This document shows positions 1 to 11,495 of a stretch of 64,000 nucleotides of DNA, piece by piece. The stretch lies in contig CM055105.1 in the NCBI GenBank assembly GCA_029204225.1, positions 12,628,965 to 12,692,964 on the forward strand, in the 5' to 3' direction. Origin of the DNA: Diphasiastrum complanatum. Lineage: Eukaryota > Streptophyta > Lycopodiopsida > Lycopodiales > Lycopodiaceae. The position numbers and the translations under genes were made by a program. The notes under the pieces were generated by a model. It searched no databases and had not been told where the DNA came from. It saw only the letters and a program-made list of their open reading frames with translations. Within the stretch, counting starts at the first letter, position 1, and each line of letters opens with the position of its first letter.

Positions 1-90
1 TGACATTTGACATCATGCAATATGAAAGTGAGATGGATATGATGAAAAACACACACAATAATATTTAGGATAAGATCATACACAACATCA

Positions 91-490
91 AGGTATGTGA
101 AGCTTGTGCACTAGAAAACTAGTCAAAAAAGTCACTTGCACCTAGTAATAATCATGCCAGAGGCATTTTGGAATTGATACACAACAATATTTAGGATTCA
201 ATAAATTCAATGTATTTGAGGTTTATATTATTTCAATTCTTTCATTGATGACTATCCACACAAAGTATGGATACATGTCTTCAAACATAAGTCAGAAGGT
301 TTTTGCTTTATTGATTTCCATTTTTTTTTTTTGTTGAAAAATAGACTTATAAACAAATAAGAGTATTGAGAATTGATTGTGGTGGTGAGTTCTATTCCAC
401 ACAATTTGATACATATTGTTGTGATAACAATATTAACCATAGTTTCTTGCACATTATTGTCCTCTCCCTTGGCCATGTAAACTACAAACC
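91..490 (+). pseudogene. Decayed Ty1/copia integrase fragment
   Basis: Read on the plus strand with frame changes, this stretch follows the order of a copia GAG-pre-integrase and integrase core. A VCEACAL-type cysteine motif lies near 94, ARGILELIH near 165, FIDDYPHKVW at 241, and LRIDCGGEF near 363. The last two correspond to the first and second catalytic aspartates of the DDE core. Stops and frameshifts interrupt every frame, and neither a long terminal repeat nor reverse transcriptase is visible beside it. It is a dead fragment of an old copia element. No other coding signal is visible up to 930. The assignment rests on motif order rather than on a continuous alignment. Confidence 0.6.
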
Positions 491-933
491 TATGACAACT
501 TAAGTTTCTTGAGCAAGGTGTATTGTGAAATTTTAGTTGGCCCCATCATCCACCACTACTTGAACTATATGATTACCAATTTTCCATGCATGCAGACTAA
601 ATCATAAGGCCCAAAGATAGAGGGCATAGTAGAGGTCAACTAGCAATTGTGCTCATGATCTTCATGAAACACTTTTATTTTAGTAGTCATTGAATCTGAT
701 GGGAAAACTTTTTATTGAATAACCCCTTAGAACATTGCTTGTCTACGTCTCTTGCCCATATAGACAAAACACAAGTGGTATTGTTTTGCTTTTTTGTAGT
801 CTCCTGGTTTTAAAGTCTGTATGATAGCTAGGCATTTTCAAAAAGTTTCATTCTGTTTAGTCTTATCAAATTATCTTCATTTAAAGATTTTTTTTTTAAA
901 AATGAGAAGCTTTTATGAAAATGCTATTCAAAA

Positions 934-1191
934 TTAGTTTGTTTGGCCTTCTTTTTGCCTTTGCATTAAATCATCATAGATTTGGGCAAACTTAATGGCC
1001 TGATCTACAGAGTTCCTTTGAGCCTCCAACTTATACTTCTTTATGAGCCCAAGGACGAACCCTCTTATTTTTTTATAATCATCAATATTTTTTGATTTTA
1101 AGAGTGCTTCTCTATACTGAGATATGTATTGGGTTAGAGATTTGTCCATGACTGGAGTGTCTGCCGAGTCAAGGTTCAATGTCAATAGCAA
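934..1191 (-). pseudogene. Gag-like fragment, probably Ty3/gypsy
   Basis: A minus-strand open stretch of 85 codons has the pattern of the helical part of a plant retrotransposon gag: QYISQYREAL, then a GFVLGLIKKY segment, then a run like AIKFAQIYDDL. Many gypsy gags have a similar F-x-x-GL motif followed by a helix rich in Ala and Ile. There is no zinc knuckle or protease next to it. The orientation is opposite to the copia scrap on its left, so they are separate insertions. It could also be a chance open stretch, and the confidence is set accordingly. Confidence 0.4.
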
Positions 1192-1804
1192 AGAAGATAG
1201 TGTGCATGGGTTTTCAATAAGAGCAAATTTATAAAATAAGCTTTTGAAGGGGTCAAATTCTAGTATAAAGAGACTTTTACAACATTAAGCTTGCTAAGTT
1301 GATGCATTTTACTTTTTATTGCATTGAAATCTGAGCTCAAATGGAGAAGATATAGGAGTTCAAAAATCAATAGAAGAAAAGAATAAAATAAAGATTCTAG
1401 AAAGAGGGGTTATTTTAAATTTGAGTAATGATTACTAAACTACAAATAGTTGTTTTATGTCATGCTCATTGAAGTGATCATTCTTGCTTTTGATTTAATT
1501 GAATTTTGAAGTAAAATAAGAAAGATATGAAAGTCCAAAAATTGATAAGAAATGGCAAATGAATGAACTTAGGAAAAGGGCCCTTAAAAGTATTTGATAA
1601 AATTTTGAGATCTATAAAACATTTGCCTGTAAAAGATGAAATATTTTGTAATTGTTTAGAATTTGAAAGTAATTTTTTTCTTGATTACTTTGGTGAAACA
1701 TGCATGCGCTTGTAAAAAAATAAAAATAAATAAAAAATTGTAAAAGGTAATTTGAGATCATAAAATAAATTTTTTTAATGGCTTTTTTGGGAGGAGGGAG
1801 ATGT
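1192..1804. other. AT-rich intergenic stretch, nothing recognised
   Basis: About 600 bases of AT-rich sequence with short A and T runs. I see no coding pattern, repeat or RNA gene. It is the outer flank of element X, whose long terminal repeat starts at 1805. Confidence 0.5.
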
Positions 1805-2628
1805 TGTTGGGGGTATTCCCAACAAAGTGTAAATAAATAAAATCATCCAATAAAATGTGTTGCAAGGGCATGGCATCCTGCGCGTATAAGCCCATGGCCC
1901 AATGAGCACGCAAGCCAAAGTGTAGATAAAATAAAATAGACTTGGGCATTTGTAATTAAAATAAAACTTGAGGCCCAAAGTCAATTTTAAACTTAGAGTT
2001 TACTTTTTAGAGTTGGGTCCAATTTTGGACTCACATGAATCTTGTGATTTCCAATGTACTTTTTGTGGACCCTTGGATCAACTTGGGTCCAAGATGAATG
2101 GACATGATCAATGTGAATATCAGCCAATAGGATTGAGAGGCAAGGGCCTTCCCCATTTTATAAAAAGACACCATTTGTACACTATTTGCATGCTTAATAG
2201 AGAGGAGAAGACTCTTCTATTTTGAGAGCTCAAGCATCTTCATTTGCTAATCAATCTTGCTTATGTTATTGTTGTGTTTGCTTGTTATTTCCATTTCTTC
2301 CATGCTTCTTGTTTGTGATTAGTTAAGGTTTCTCCATAAGCAATGACATTGAGCATTTGAGCTACCCTCCATCTCATCTCTCTCTCTTTCTCTCTTCTCT
2401 TTTCTCTTCCTCTTCTTGTCTATCCTTTCCTTTCACCCAAAAGCATGATGAATGTTAGTGTAGAGGAGTAGAGTTAAAGGAGGGTAGTGTTAGTGGTGAA
2501 TAGAGTGAAGGGAGAGAGTAGGAAACTAATTAAAAATAGCATCTATGCATAGTTAGGTACTTATCCAGTGATCTAACCCTTGTTAACAGGCGAGAGGGCT
2601 ATACTACGCAAGATCTTTGACCCTACAG
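1805..2628 (+). repeat. 5' LTR of element X (824 bp)
   Basis: Begins TGTTGGGGGTATTCCC and ends in CCCTACA, one base before the primer site. A copy of the same 824-bp length lies in reverse at 16614-17437, and a 5'-truncated reverse copy at 33685-34220 carries the true ...CCCCCAACA edge, which fixes the first base. The LTR contains a CCAAT/TATA promoter and a CT-rich stretch near 2380-2425. Its partner 3' LTR is not in the window. Confidence 0.88.
2124..2166 (+). promoter_or_regulatory. LTR promoter: CCAAT box and TATA box
   Basis: CCAAT at 2124-2128 lies about 30 bases upstream of TATAAAAA at 2159-2166. Both are preserved in the reverse LTR copies of Y, which read ATTGG and TTTTTATA. This is the expected place for the promoter of the full-length X transcript. 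Confidence 0.6.
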
Positions 2629-2629
2629 T

Positions 2630-2647
2630 GGCGCCGTTGCCGAGGAT
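2630..2647 (+). other. Primer binding site, tRNA-Asp type
   Basis: TGGCGCCGTTGCCGAGGA follows the LTR after one base. It complements the 3' end of plant tRNA-Asp (...CCCCGGCAACGGCGCCA) with a single mismatch, G to A. This is where minus-strand DNA synthesis would start. The same site, without the mismatch, is used by element Z at 5985. Confidence 0.85.
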
Positions 2648-3918
2648 AGGTTTTCACTAACTAGTTTAGCTGCATTTTAGCTATTTTCTTGTTTTTTAGA
2701 GTAGTTTTAGGTAGATTTTTGGGTGTTTAGAGTTAGTTTTCCGTATTTTTTTTTTTTTTTTTGTGTTTGGACTGTTCACAGCTAGCAGAGGAGGTGTGAG
2801 AGGGTAGAGGAGGCCCTGAACAGCCTTTAAGGGCTTGAAACCCAAACCAACCAGCCAAAAAATCCAAAAAATAGACCAATCTATATTTTTGGAGGGAAAA
2901 AGAGTCTAAAATCTCATCAGATTTTTATAGCTCCGGAAGTAGTGTGAATTAATCCTTGCATGACTGGCAGCAGCTCCAGGGTACTGTCCTAGACTTGCAT
3001 AGAAGCCTGCGAGAGTTAGTTCCAAGTAGATTGTAAAAATCAGAGAAAAATCATAAAAAATTCAAAAAATCCTTGAAATTTTTAAAAAAAAATTCAAATC
3101 TTCATAAGAACTCTCGCAGAGCCCTCTGAAGTTCCATCTTAGTGAGACTAGGACACAGAGAAGCCTGTTAGTTTGATGTCTAAGTGCCTGCTAGTGAGAA
3201 AAGGTGGAAAAGTACTAGTGAACCCTCGCAGACAGCAAAATTTTCAGTTCCAATGGTCAAGAACTCTCGCAGAGGATTCTGAAGTTCCATCTCAGTGAGA
3301 CCAGGACACAGAAGAGCTTGCGAGAGTTAGTCTGATTCCAGTGAGCAAAAAATTGGATTTAAGTGCAAAAAAATCACTAAAAAATAAAGATCTAGCAAAT
3401 CCTTCCAGTAAGAACTCTCACAGACCCTCTCAATCAATTTAAAATGATAATTTTCACCAATGATGAAGCCTGCGAGAATTAGTTTTGAGATTTGGTGAAG
3501 ATCAAGTCCAAAAAGTGGTTTTGAACTCTCACAGACAATGAAATTTTTACTTCTTGTGAGATTTAACTCTCGCAGAGAATTTTATAGTGAGATCTGACCC
3601 AGATCTAGCTACTGTGAGCCTTGCGAGAGTTACTTCCCAAGGATATGAAAGATATCATATTTTTTATCTGCAAAAATAGCTAAAGAACCCTCGCACAAGA
3701 GAACCCTCGCAGACCAGATTAGTGGAAAGATCTGCATCAGATCCAGCTACTGTCAAAATCTTAGGTCAATCAGTACAAGGAGTAAAAGGTTATCAAGGAA
3801 AAACCACCGCAAAAGGCCTAAAATTCACTTTCGGCCGATCAGATCGATCGGATCCTTGAGATCCAGACTACATCCTACTGTATAAGCAAGATCCAATCAC
3901 TTTGGAACCCACCATCGG
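2648..3918 (+). promoter_or_regulatory. Long untranslated leader of X with repeated CTCTCGCA motif
   Basis: Between primer site and gag start lie 1.27 kb without a long open frame. From about 3000 to 3715 the motif AAC(T/C)CTCGCAGA or its reverse complement TGCGAGAGTT occurs at least eleven times, in both directions, so many local hairpins are possible. A larger module is duplicated: about 3110-3163 and 3259-3310 share the motif followed by TCTGAAGTTCCATCT and a GTGAGAC/AGGACACAG tail. The reverse copy of this leader in Y (32941-33684) keeps many of these sites. Function is unknown; packaging, translation control or protein binding are possible. Confidence 0.6.
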
Positions 3919-4749
3919 ATGAATCTGAGATCGGGACGATCAATAGCACGAAGGATAGCAAATCAAGCACCACACCTTCCCAAATTAGCAGTTGTGCAAC
4001 AAGAGGCAGAACCGGAACCAGCACCAATGGATCCAATGGGCCGACCCGTACCTGTCGCTCCCTTGCAAGCAGTCCGGAGAGCACCACAGATGGAAATACC
4101 AAAATACGATGGATCATTAGATCTCATCCGATTCCTCTAGATCTACGAGCAAGCTTGTGAAATCTACGACAAACGGACACCTGCAAAGAAGCTGATGCTG
4201 TTTCCCATGTCCTTATTGGCAGTGGCTCAGGATTGGTTTTTCAACCTGTCAGAGGAAGAAAAATCTACTTGGGAAGTGGCTCTCATTACGCATTTTAAAC
4301 CAAGAAAGTTCCTGGAAGACCCGTTCCTCCTGCTGAGCAAAGTCAAGATGGAAAAACGAGAAAGGGTCAGGGACTATGTTGAGTGGGTCAAACACTTACG
4401 ATCCGAGTGCAGTGCAGCCCTAACTCCCGATCACGTGGTGATCATGTGGTTCCTAGTCGGACTACCACGAAGCATCAGAAGAGAACTGAAAAAACGGGAG
4501 CAGTACGCTACTCTGCAAGAAGCTATGGAAGATGCCATCAGGGAAGAGGATGAGGGATCTGACGACAAATATCCATCCATCCACACCCCTACTCCCTCGA
4601 TCACATCATCATCATCAAACGCATCTGCTCTATCCACAGAACTGCTGTTGGAGCAAATGACGAAATTACACAAACAACAAACGGAGCAACTTACGATGCA
4701 GTTTGACCAGAAATTGAAAGCCTTACAGGGAGCTACGACACTAACGCCA
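3919..4749 (+). pseudogene. gag: Gag, first part (capsid region), element X
   Basis: The start at 3919 (MNLRSGRSIARR) follows the leader. Capsid-type gag features appear in order: MEIPKYDGS, a QIYEQACEIY region, LFPMSLLAVAQDWFFNL, then a FKPRKF and VRDYVEWVKHLR helix region and WFLVGLPRSIRREL. A TAG stop at 4138-4140 interrupts it where the Y copy has CAG, and a 9-base deletion relative to Y lies near 4277. Downstream is an acidic segment and a Ser-rich stretch (SSSSNAS). At 4745-4749 the frame meets the target site CGCCA of element Z, and resumes at 15558. The protein would form the virus-like particle shell. It is not functional here. Confidence 0.85.
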
Positions 4750-5969
4750 TGTGAAGATGTGTATTTATTAAACAACGAATATACATCCGAATGAAGCAAT
4801 ATATATTCACATAAGAAGATAAGAGCTGGATACATATATAATGAAGGGACCTGTCTATATTTTCCGCGACATACTAAATATCGCATATAAAGAACAAGTC
4901 CTCAGCAATGAAGCGACATCTACAACAACCCTTAAATAAAGACACTTACATGAAACGACTCGATTCGAATCGACAATTCTAACTATAGTAATCTAAACTC
5001 AGGGTTAGATACATCTTTGCGGTATAATCTACATACGTGTCAGATATATAGTGGTTAACCTTATTCAGTAAAGCGACACGCCTCTAATTTATAAAGACGT
5101 GATTGTTCGCTCTGAAGATGATAAAGAGAAGACACGATTCAGTCTTACTCACCAGGAGATATAGTTTATGTATTCGCTGAGAGATAAAAGTTTATGTACT
5201 TGTGAGAGATCTTCTGAAGTACTCTAACAATCTTTCTTATATAAATCTATCTCTGGTCAGACAGTTGCATAAGTACATTACAGTCTATGCTGTGTATCCG
5301 TAAAAGTGTTCTAATGAACTGTCTTAAAACTAACTTATTCGTTCATTCGAATATTTGTTCGACACTCGAATACTTGTTCGATACCCGAATAACGTCTATC
5401 ATCAGAAGTCTATCTCAGTCATCGATAGAAAAGTATGTATACAACTGAATTGATAGTCCCTGTCTGAAGAATTGAGATAAGATATCTGTATTCTGAATAT
5501 CTCCGAACATATGTTTCTAACATATTCGAAGATTATACAAGAGATTTAACTCTGAGGAGAACACTAGTTGTTGAGGACTACTGTTTTAACTTTTGTTAAT
5601 CCAAGAATAAGATTAACTTATGATCACTGATGAACGAATACATCGAAATCAATCCGAATTCTTGTCGACACCTTAATCAGATAGAGTGGAGTACATTCGT
5701 ACTACTCTAATAACAATTCTCTTGTAGAACGCCAATTCTTCGATTCGAAAGAGAAGACTGATATTCCAATTTTAAACATTCATTTATCCATTAAGTAATA
5801 CTGGTTACTTAACCCAAATGTCTGTTTGACAACCAGACTAATTCTCCATTTTATATCATACGAATAAGTCAGAACAATATCAACATTATACCATAAAGAA
5901 GCTATCCTCTTGGGGATTCGACACTAAATGCTACAAAACTATACCAAATACAATTGGTATACCACGACA
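4750..5969 (+). repeat. 5' LTR of element Z (1220 bp)
   Basis: Starts TGTGAAGATGTG, ends TACCACGACA. The matching 3' copy is 14338-15557. Contains a TATA box (TATATAAA) at 5238-5245 and a tandem of about 20 bp built on TTCGAATA(T/C)TTGTTCGA at about 5345-5395. The interval to the primer site is 15 bases. Confidence 0.93.
5238..5245 (+). promoter_or_regulatory. TATA box in Z 5' LTR
   Basis: TATATAAA, about 490 bases into the LTR and repeated at the same place in the 3' LTR (about 14826). It is the likely core promoter of the genomic transcript; no transcript data are available to confirm it. Confidence 0.5.
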
Positions 5970-5984
5970 TAAAAAACCAAATTT

Positions 5985-6002
5985 TGGCGCCGTTGCCGGG
6001 GA
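5985..6002 (+). other. Primer binding site of Z, perfect tRNA-Asp complement
   Basis: TGGCGCCGTTGCCGGGGA is complementary over 18 bases to the 3' end of plant tRNA-Asp including CCA. It lies 15 bases after the LTR end. The leader from here to the gag start at 6061 is only 58 bases, in contrast with the 1.3-kb leader of X. Confidence 0.92.
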
Positions 6003-6060
6003 TAGCCAAAAACAAACATGTTGATATAAAACTGACAAAATCATCGTCATTAATAAGTAT

Positions 6061-8371
6061 ATGTCAGACAGAGCTTCCCGACTCGAAAGATATCGAAAGA
6101 TTCGAGAAGATTTTTTCAGAAATTTATCTGGAAGTTCTGATAGAGCTGAAACTTATTCGGATTTGTTAAAACCAGTTGCCAAACTAAAACCGAATATGGA
6201 AGGCCCTGCACCCCGACTTTCTTCAATTTCGAAGATCAGATACGATTATTTCAAAGGAACAACCTCAGATGATGCGGACAGTTATGTTTCGCAGTTTGAA
6301 TCAATTGCGAACGCGAATAATGAAGGTTCGGAGGCGGACAAATTGAGGATTTTTCCTGGTCTTCTCAGAAAACAAGCACGCATATGGTACAGCCAAGTCG
6401 AACCAGGACGAGTGGCTACCTGGTTGCTGCTGAAAGATGCGTTTCTACACCAATTCAGAGAAATTGGTTATTCATCCAGAGTACTCGGCAGACTCAACAA
6501 CATAGAGAAGAAGAGTCGAGAATCTCTGAGAAGGTATACTCGTAAGGTCAAGAATCTTATTGGAAAACTAACTGGAGTATACCCCGTTGCGATGCAGATT
6601 GAATGGTTTCTGTCAGGTTTACCACCGAGTATAAATCGATACTGCAGACAAGGTGATACGACTACCTTAGCAGCAGTCATTGCAAGTGCTGAAAACTATG
6701 AGACTTCTAAGCTTGCTCAGAAGAGAAAATCAACTAGACGAAGTCGAAAGTCTAAGCATGTTTCCAGTGGCAGTGAAGAGGATTCGAAGTCTGAATCCAG
6801 TTCCAGTTCCTCCAGTTCAGAATCCGAATTACTCGACTCATCCGACTCTGAGACTGATGAGAGAGAACGAAGTAGTAAACGAAAACCCAAATGAAAGGAC
6901 GATAAAAATTCGGAGATGAAGCCAACAACATCAAAGGTCGAAAAGATTTGGAGGAGAGATCTTGCAGATATTAACAAAAAATTCAACGATCTAAAAGTTC
7001 AGATTTCAGAGATTGCTGACAAGAGACCGAAATCATCTTCTTCCAATTCAGGACTATGGTGTACGAGGTGCGGTGCATCAGGACATTCGAAGGAAGATTG
7101 CAGAACAGTGAATATATCTTACGTTGAAGATCCAACACAGGAGGTGCTGTTTATTTTTCAGAATAATGATACACCAATAAATTTTGTTCAAGGCACGACT
7201 ACACCGTTCCAGCAATCCAAACCCAAATTCGGACCGAAAAGATATAATCCACCCGAATTTGTAACATCAACAACAAAGACTTCGAATTTTCCAAGACCAG
7301 TTTCGGGCAATTGTTACAATTGTGGAGAACCAGGACATTTTTCACCAGACTGTCCGCAACCACGGAAGCCAATTGGGTATGTACCTCTCTGTTCGAATTG
7401 TAAAGAACCAGGCCACAAATATCCTGATTGTCCCCAACCACAGAGGCCAAGACCTAAATACCAGTATGTAGCGACACCTGCTGCAATGGTAGACTCGAAA
7501 GGAAAAGTTTCGGCAGATGCGGTTATACAAAAAATTGATCTTGTGGAAAACCAATCAACGAGGACAACTGACCAATCTTGGCCAAGTGATATGGAAACAA
7601 TATTCAAAGTAAATACGAGGAGTTCTTCGAAAGATGACTCGAAAAGCAACTCGAAAGGTTCCTCGAAGAAACGCAGAAAATCATCTAAGAAGAAGGGAAC
7701 GAATAAATCCCTAACAAAAGAAGATATTAAAGATGATCCCGACTATGATCGAAATGCTAAAAATTTGTTTTCAAAAGATATATCTGCAGAAGCGAAAGAA
7801 ATAATTGAAGAAGAACTACAAAGAGCAGCTACAGAAAGGAAAGTCACATTCGAAGAAGGGAACGAATCAATTCATAAAACCAAACTGTCGGAAGCCATGA
7901 TTGACAAGCCGATATCGAAGACGAAAGATTACGATATCGTAACTGATATTGGTTCTCTTCGTCCAAATATCACATTCGAACAATTGTTGGCAGACAATAC
8001 TTACTATCGCAGGCAGTTAAAAGGACTTTCTACTCCAAAGAAGAAGAAAAGAAAAACCTTGCCAGAATTAGGAGTATTATCTACTGATTTGGGAGATCTT
8101 GGCGCACCGGAAATTGACATTACTATTGAGGGATGCTTAATCGAACATGTGCCGATTGATTCAGGTTCGAGCGTCAATATTATTACTGAAGAAACTGCTC
8201 ACGCTCTGGGTTTGACAGATATTCGACCAACCAACCGAAATATCAAGTTGGCAGACTCAACACGACGAAAGCCTGTCGGAGAGCTGGAGAACGTTACTGT
8301 GTATATACAAGCCAAGCCTTTTACCATGAATTTTATTGTTATCAAACCAATGGGTTTGCCTTCTTTACTCT
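6061..8371 (+). pseudogene. gag: Gag-nucleocapsid-protease of Z, one stop codon
   Basis: Start 6061 is the first ATG after the primer site. Residues about 40-210 form a capsid-type domain (RYDYFKGTTSDDADSYVSQF, ADKLRIFPGLLRKQARIWY, WFLSGLPPSINRY). A serine/acid-rich run (SSSSSSSSESELLDSSDSE) follows. A single in-frame TGA at 6892-6894 (consistent with CGA to TGA) interrupts it. Three zinc knuckles of the usual C-x2-C-x4-H-x4-C spacing lie at 7060-7101, 7312-7353 and 7390-7431. A Lys/Ser-rich basic stretch (near 7620-7700) precedes the aspartic protease, whose catalytic motif PIDSGSSVN has Asp at 8158-8160. Near 8371 the frame shifts, and the protease end (GRPWLYQS) continues in another frame. 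Apart from these two lesions the protein looks complete. Confidence 0.88.
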
Positions 8372-9466
8372 GTGCTAATCGGAAGGCCATGGCTGTATCA
8401 GTCAAATGCTAGTGTTCATTGGAAGTCTAGGGAATTAAGATTTCAAACTGGCGAGACCAATAATCGTGGAAAACCAGCAGAGGAGATCATTACCTGGAAT
8501 AAAGATAGATACGAAGGCGAAACTCCTATGACCGACACTAGCTATACTTCGGAAAATTCTTCTTATGCACTAAATATCTTCTCTAATGTTTCAGATGTCG
8601 AAGTTAAATTTTTTGAATGCTATGAGAATGATAACGAATCAGATAATGCAGAAGAATTCATCGAAGTTTGCAACACAGAACTAGATGAACTAGTTATTAC
8701 TGAAGATGAATCAACAGATTCGTACGAATCGGACGACTCGGACGAATCAGACGAAGAAATTGAAAATAAGAATCAGTCTGTCGACACGAACATATCTATG
8801 GAGACAACAATGCGCGAAATTCATGGATATTCAAAGTCTAGTATGACAGAAGGTATGATTTTACCTGATTCAACAGAGCAAATTGAACTTGCACCGGGCA
8901 GATGTGTCCATGTTGCAAAGTCCTTGGGAGAAACTGAGTTATCTAAATACACTGAATTGCTTAAAGAGTATCAGGACGTCTTTGCATGGTCGCTTGATGA
9001 CTTAAAAGGAATTCCTGCCGAATATGGTGAACATCGAATTGATGTAAAGGAGAACGCTATTCCTGTTCGTCAGAGACAGTATCGACTTAATCCAAAGTAC
9101 TCTTTAATGGTAAAAGACAAACTCAACAAATATCTAAAAGCAGGAATTATTTATCCTGTTTTAAGTAGCGAATGGGTGTCACCTATTGTGGTAGTACCAA
9201 AGAAGAAGACTGGCAAGATTCGTATATGCCAGGACTTTCGAAAGCTCAATGCAGCTACACAGAAAGATCATCATCCGTTACCATTCACTGATTCTATTCT
9301 GGATCAGGTAGCTGGACAAGAACGATATAGTTTCTGTGATGGTTTTTCAGGCTATAATCAAGTTAGAATGCGGAAGGAGGATAAAGCGAAAACCACATTC
9401 ACCACCGATTGGGGCACTTATGCCTACAATAGAATGCCCTTTGGTCTCTGTAATGCGCCGGCGACT
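8372..9466 (+). pseudogene. pol: Protease end, acidic linker and reverse transcriptase N-half of Z
   Basis: After the frameshift the protease tail GRPWLYQSNASVHW is followed by a linker rich in Asp, Glu and Ser (around 8690-8770, DSYESDDSDESDEE). The gypsy reverse transcriptase then begins: YQDVFAWSLDDLKGIP, YRLNPKY, SPIVVVPKKKTGKIRICQDF, LNAATQKDHHPLPF, and FCDGFSGYNQV, which holds the first catalytic aspartate. MPFGLCNAPATY follows. Near 9466 a second frameshift and the loss of a few residues (where FQRLM is expected) move the reading to the next frame. The enzyme copies the element RNA into DNA. The linker between protease and RT is longer and more acidic than is usual for the group. Confidence 0.88.
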
Positions 9467-11495
9467 TATGATGCTGATTTTTGCCGCGTTTTTACGATTT
9501 TTTCTCGAAATATTTATTGACGACTTCTGTGTATACAGCGATAGCAAATCTCATATCCAGAAACTGAAGCTAACCTTACACAAGTGTCGAGACACTTGTC
9601 TGTCACTCCATCCCGAAAAATGTTTCTTCGGAATGAGAGAAGGCATTCTTCTAGGACACAGAATATCCAATCAAGGGATCGAGGTCGACAAAGATAAAGT
9701 CGAAGTAATACGGAATTTGCTTATACCAACAAATCTTCGCGAACTTCGAGCCTTTTTGGGACATGTCGGTTATTATCAAAGGTTTATCCAGAATCATGCC
9801 TCAATATCTGCAGCACTTACTCAATTATTAAAGAAGGAAGTGGTGTATCTTTGGACAGAAGAACACCAAAAAGCTTTCGAAAATCTCAAACAGAAACTGA
9901 TCAATGCACCGATCTTAAGACCACCTAATTGGTCAATTATATTTCATTGTTATGTGGATGTGTCAGCATTCGCTATTGGTGTATGTCTAAGCCAGAAGGA
10001 CGAACGGAAGAAAGACTATCCAATATATTATGCTAGTCGACAACTCAGTTCTTCGGAGAAGAATTATTCGGCGACAGAACGAGAAGCACTTGGAATGATA
10101 TTTACAGTTAAGAAATTTCGGCATTATTTGCTGGGGTATGCTTTTATTTTCCATGTGGATCACTATGCTCTGAAATATCTAGTAAACAAACCAGATTTAT
10201 CAGGACGAATAGCTCGCTGGGTTCTGTTATTACAAGAATTCACTTATACAGTTGAACTTCGCCAAGGGAAATACCATACCAATGCGGATTACCTTTCACG
10301 AATAAGCACTGGAAAAATTGAAAACCCATTGAATGACGATTTCCCAGATGAAAATTTGTTCGAGTTATCTTCATCGAATTCTTTTTATTCTGATATTATT
10401 GATTATCTCAAAGATCAGATATATCCTGATGGATATGACTTGGAGAAGAAAACAGTGTTTCAATACAAAGTTGCACCATATACAATTATCAATAATATCC
10501 TGTATAAACTTGGTGCTGATAATCAATTAAGAAGGTGTCTTGAAGCCGAACAAATTTTGAGAGTCATCCAAGCCTTACATTCGAAAGATGCCGGAGGTCA
10601 CTTTGCCCTCAAAAACACTGTTAAAAAGATATTAAATGCCAAGTATTGGTGGCCTACTATGTTTAAAGATGTCTCTATCTATATTCGATCTTGTGATCCA
10701 TGCCAAAGGTTTGGTAAACCAACTAAAGCAATGAATTGGCCATTGACGCCAATTTTACCGCTCGCACCATTCGAAAAATGGGGGATCGACTTTGTCGGGC
10801 CAATCAAACCAGTAACCCGACACACCAAGTGTCGATATATCTTGGTAGCAACGGATTATGCGACAAAGAATGTGGAAGCTGAAGGAACGAAACGAAACGA
10901 CTCGAAGACTGTCGCAGCTTTTCTTTTCAAATCTATTATTACACGATATGGTTGTCCTTTAGAACTTGTCAGTGATCGAGGAACACACTTTCTGAATGAA
11001 ACAATTCGACACCTGACAAATTATTTCCAGATCAAACATAGGAAGACAACACCTTATAATCCGAAAGCTAATGGGTTAACAGAGAGAGCAAATGGCATAT
11101 TATGTAAGATCCTTAATAAAATTTCTGTTGCACATGCTTCAGACTGGGATCAAAAGTTACCCTCTGTTCTCTGGGCATATAGAAACACTGAAAAGATCAC
11201 TACTCAACAGACCCCTTATTATCTTACGTACGGAATGCATCCAATCCTGCCTATCGAATTTGAAATACCTACCTTCCGAATACAAGCAGAACGGACAGAG
11301 GCAGACTGTACCAACGAACGGTTATTGATTATCGAAGAACTTTCGGAAGCCCGAACACGTTCACTCGAACTTACAAAGAAAATTCAGGAGCAACGAAAGA
11401 TTAAATATGATTTTACACTTAAGATCTGCGATCTTAAGACCAATGACTTTGCCTCTTCTACGATTGCGATTCTTGCACACAACCATCCGACAAAT
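9467..11495 (+). pseudogene. pol: Reverse transcriptase C-half, RNase H and integrase of Z
   Basis: The frame opens with FIDDFCVYSDS, the catalytic pair of the reverse transcriptase (Asp codons 9519-9524), followed by HPEKCFFG, LGHRIS and FLGHVGYYQRFI. RNase H follows (YVDVSAFAIGVCL, SATEREALGMIF, HADYLSRI-type end). The integrase zinc-binding HHCC region lies about 10570-10710 (ending SCDPCQRF). The core has its three acidic residues in GIDFVGPI, VSDRGTHF and GLTERANG. The C-terminal part runs to about 11410. No stop separates integrase from the accessory domain. This segment looks intact and only depends on the upstream frameshift. It processes RNA-DNA hybrids and inserts the cDNA. Confidence 0.9.

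Noticed and set aside
2600-3720. CRISPR-like array from the repeated CTCTCGCA motif
   Set aside because: Repeats are short, in both directions and irregularly spaced; the genome is eukaryotic.
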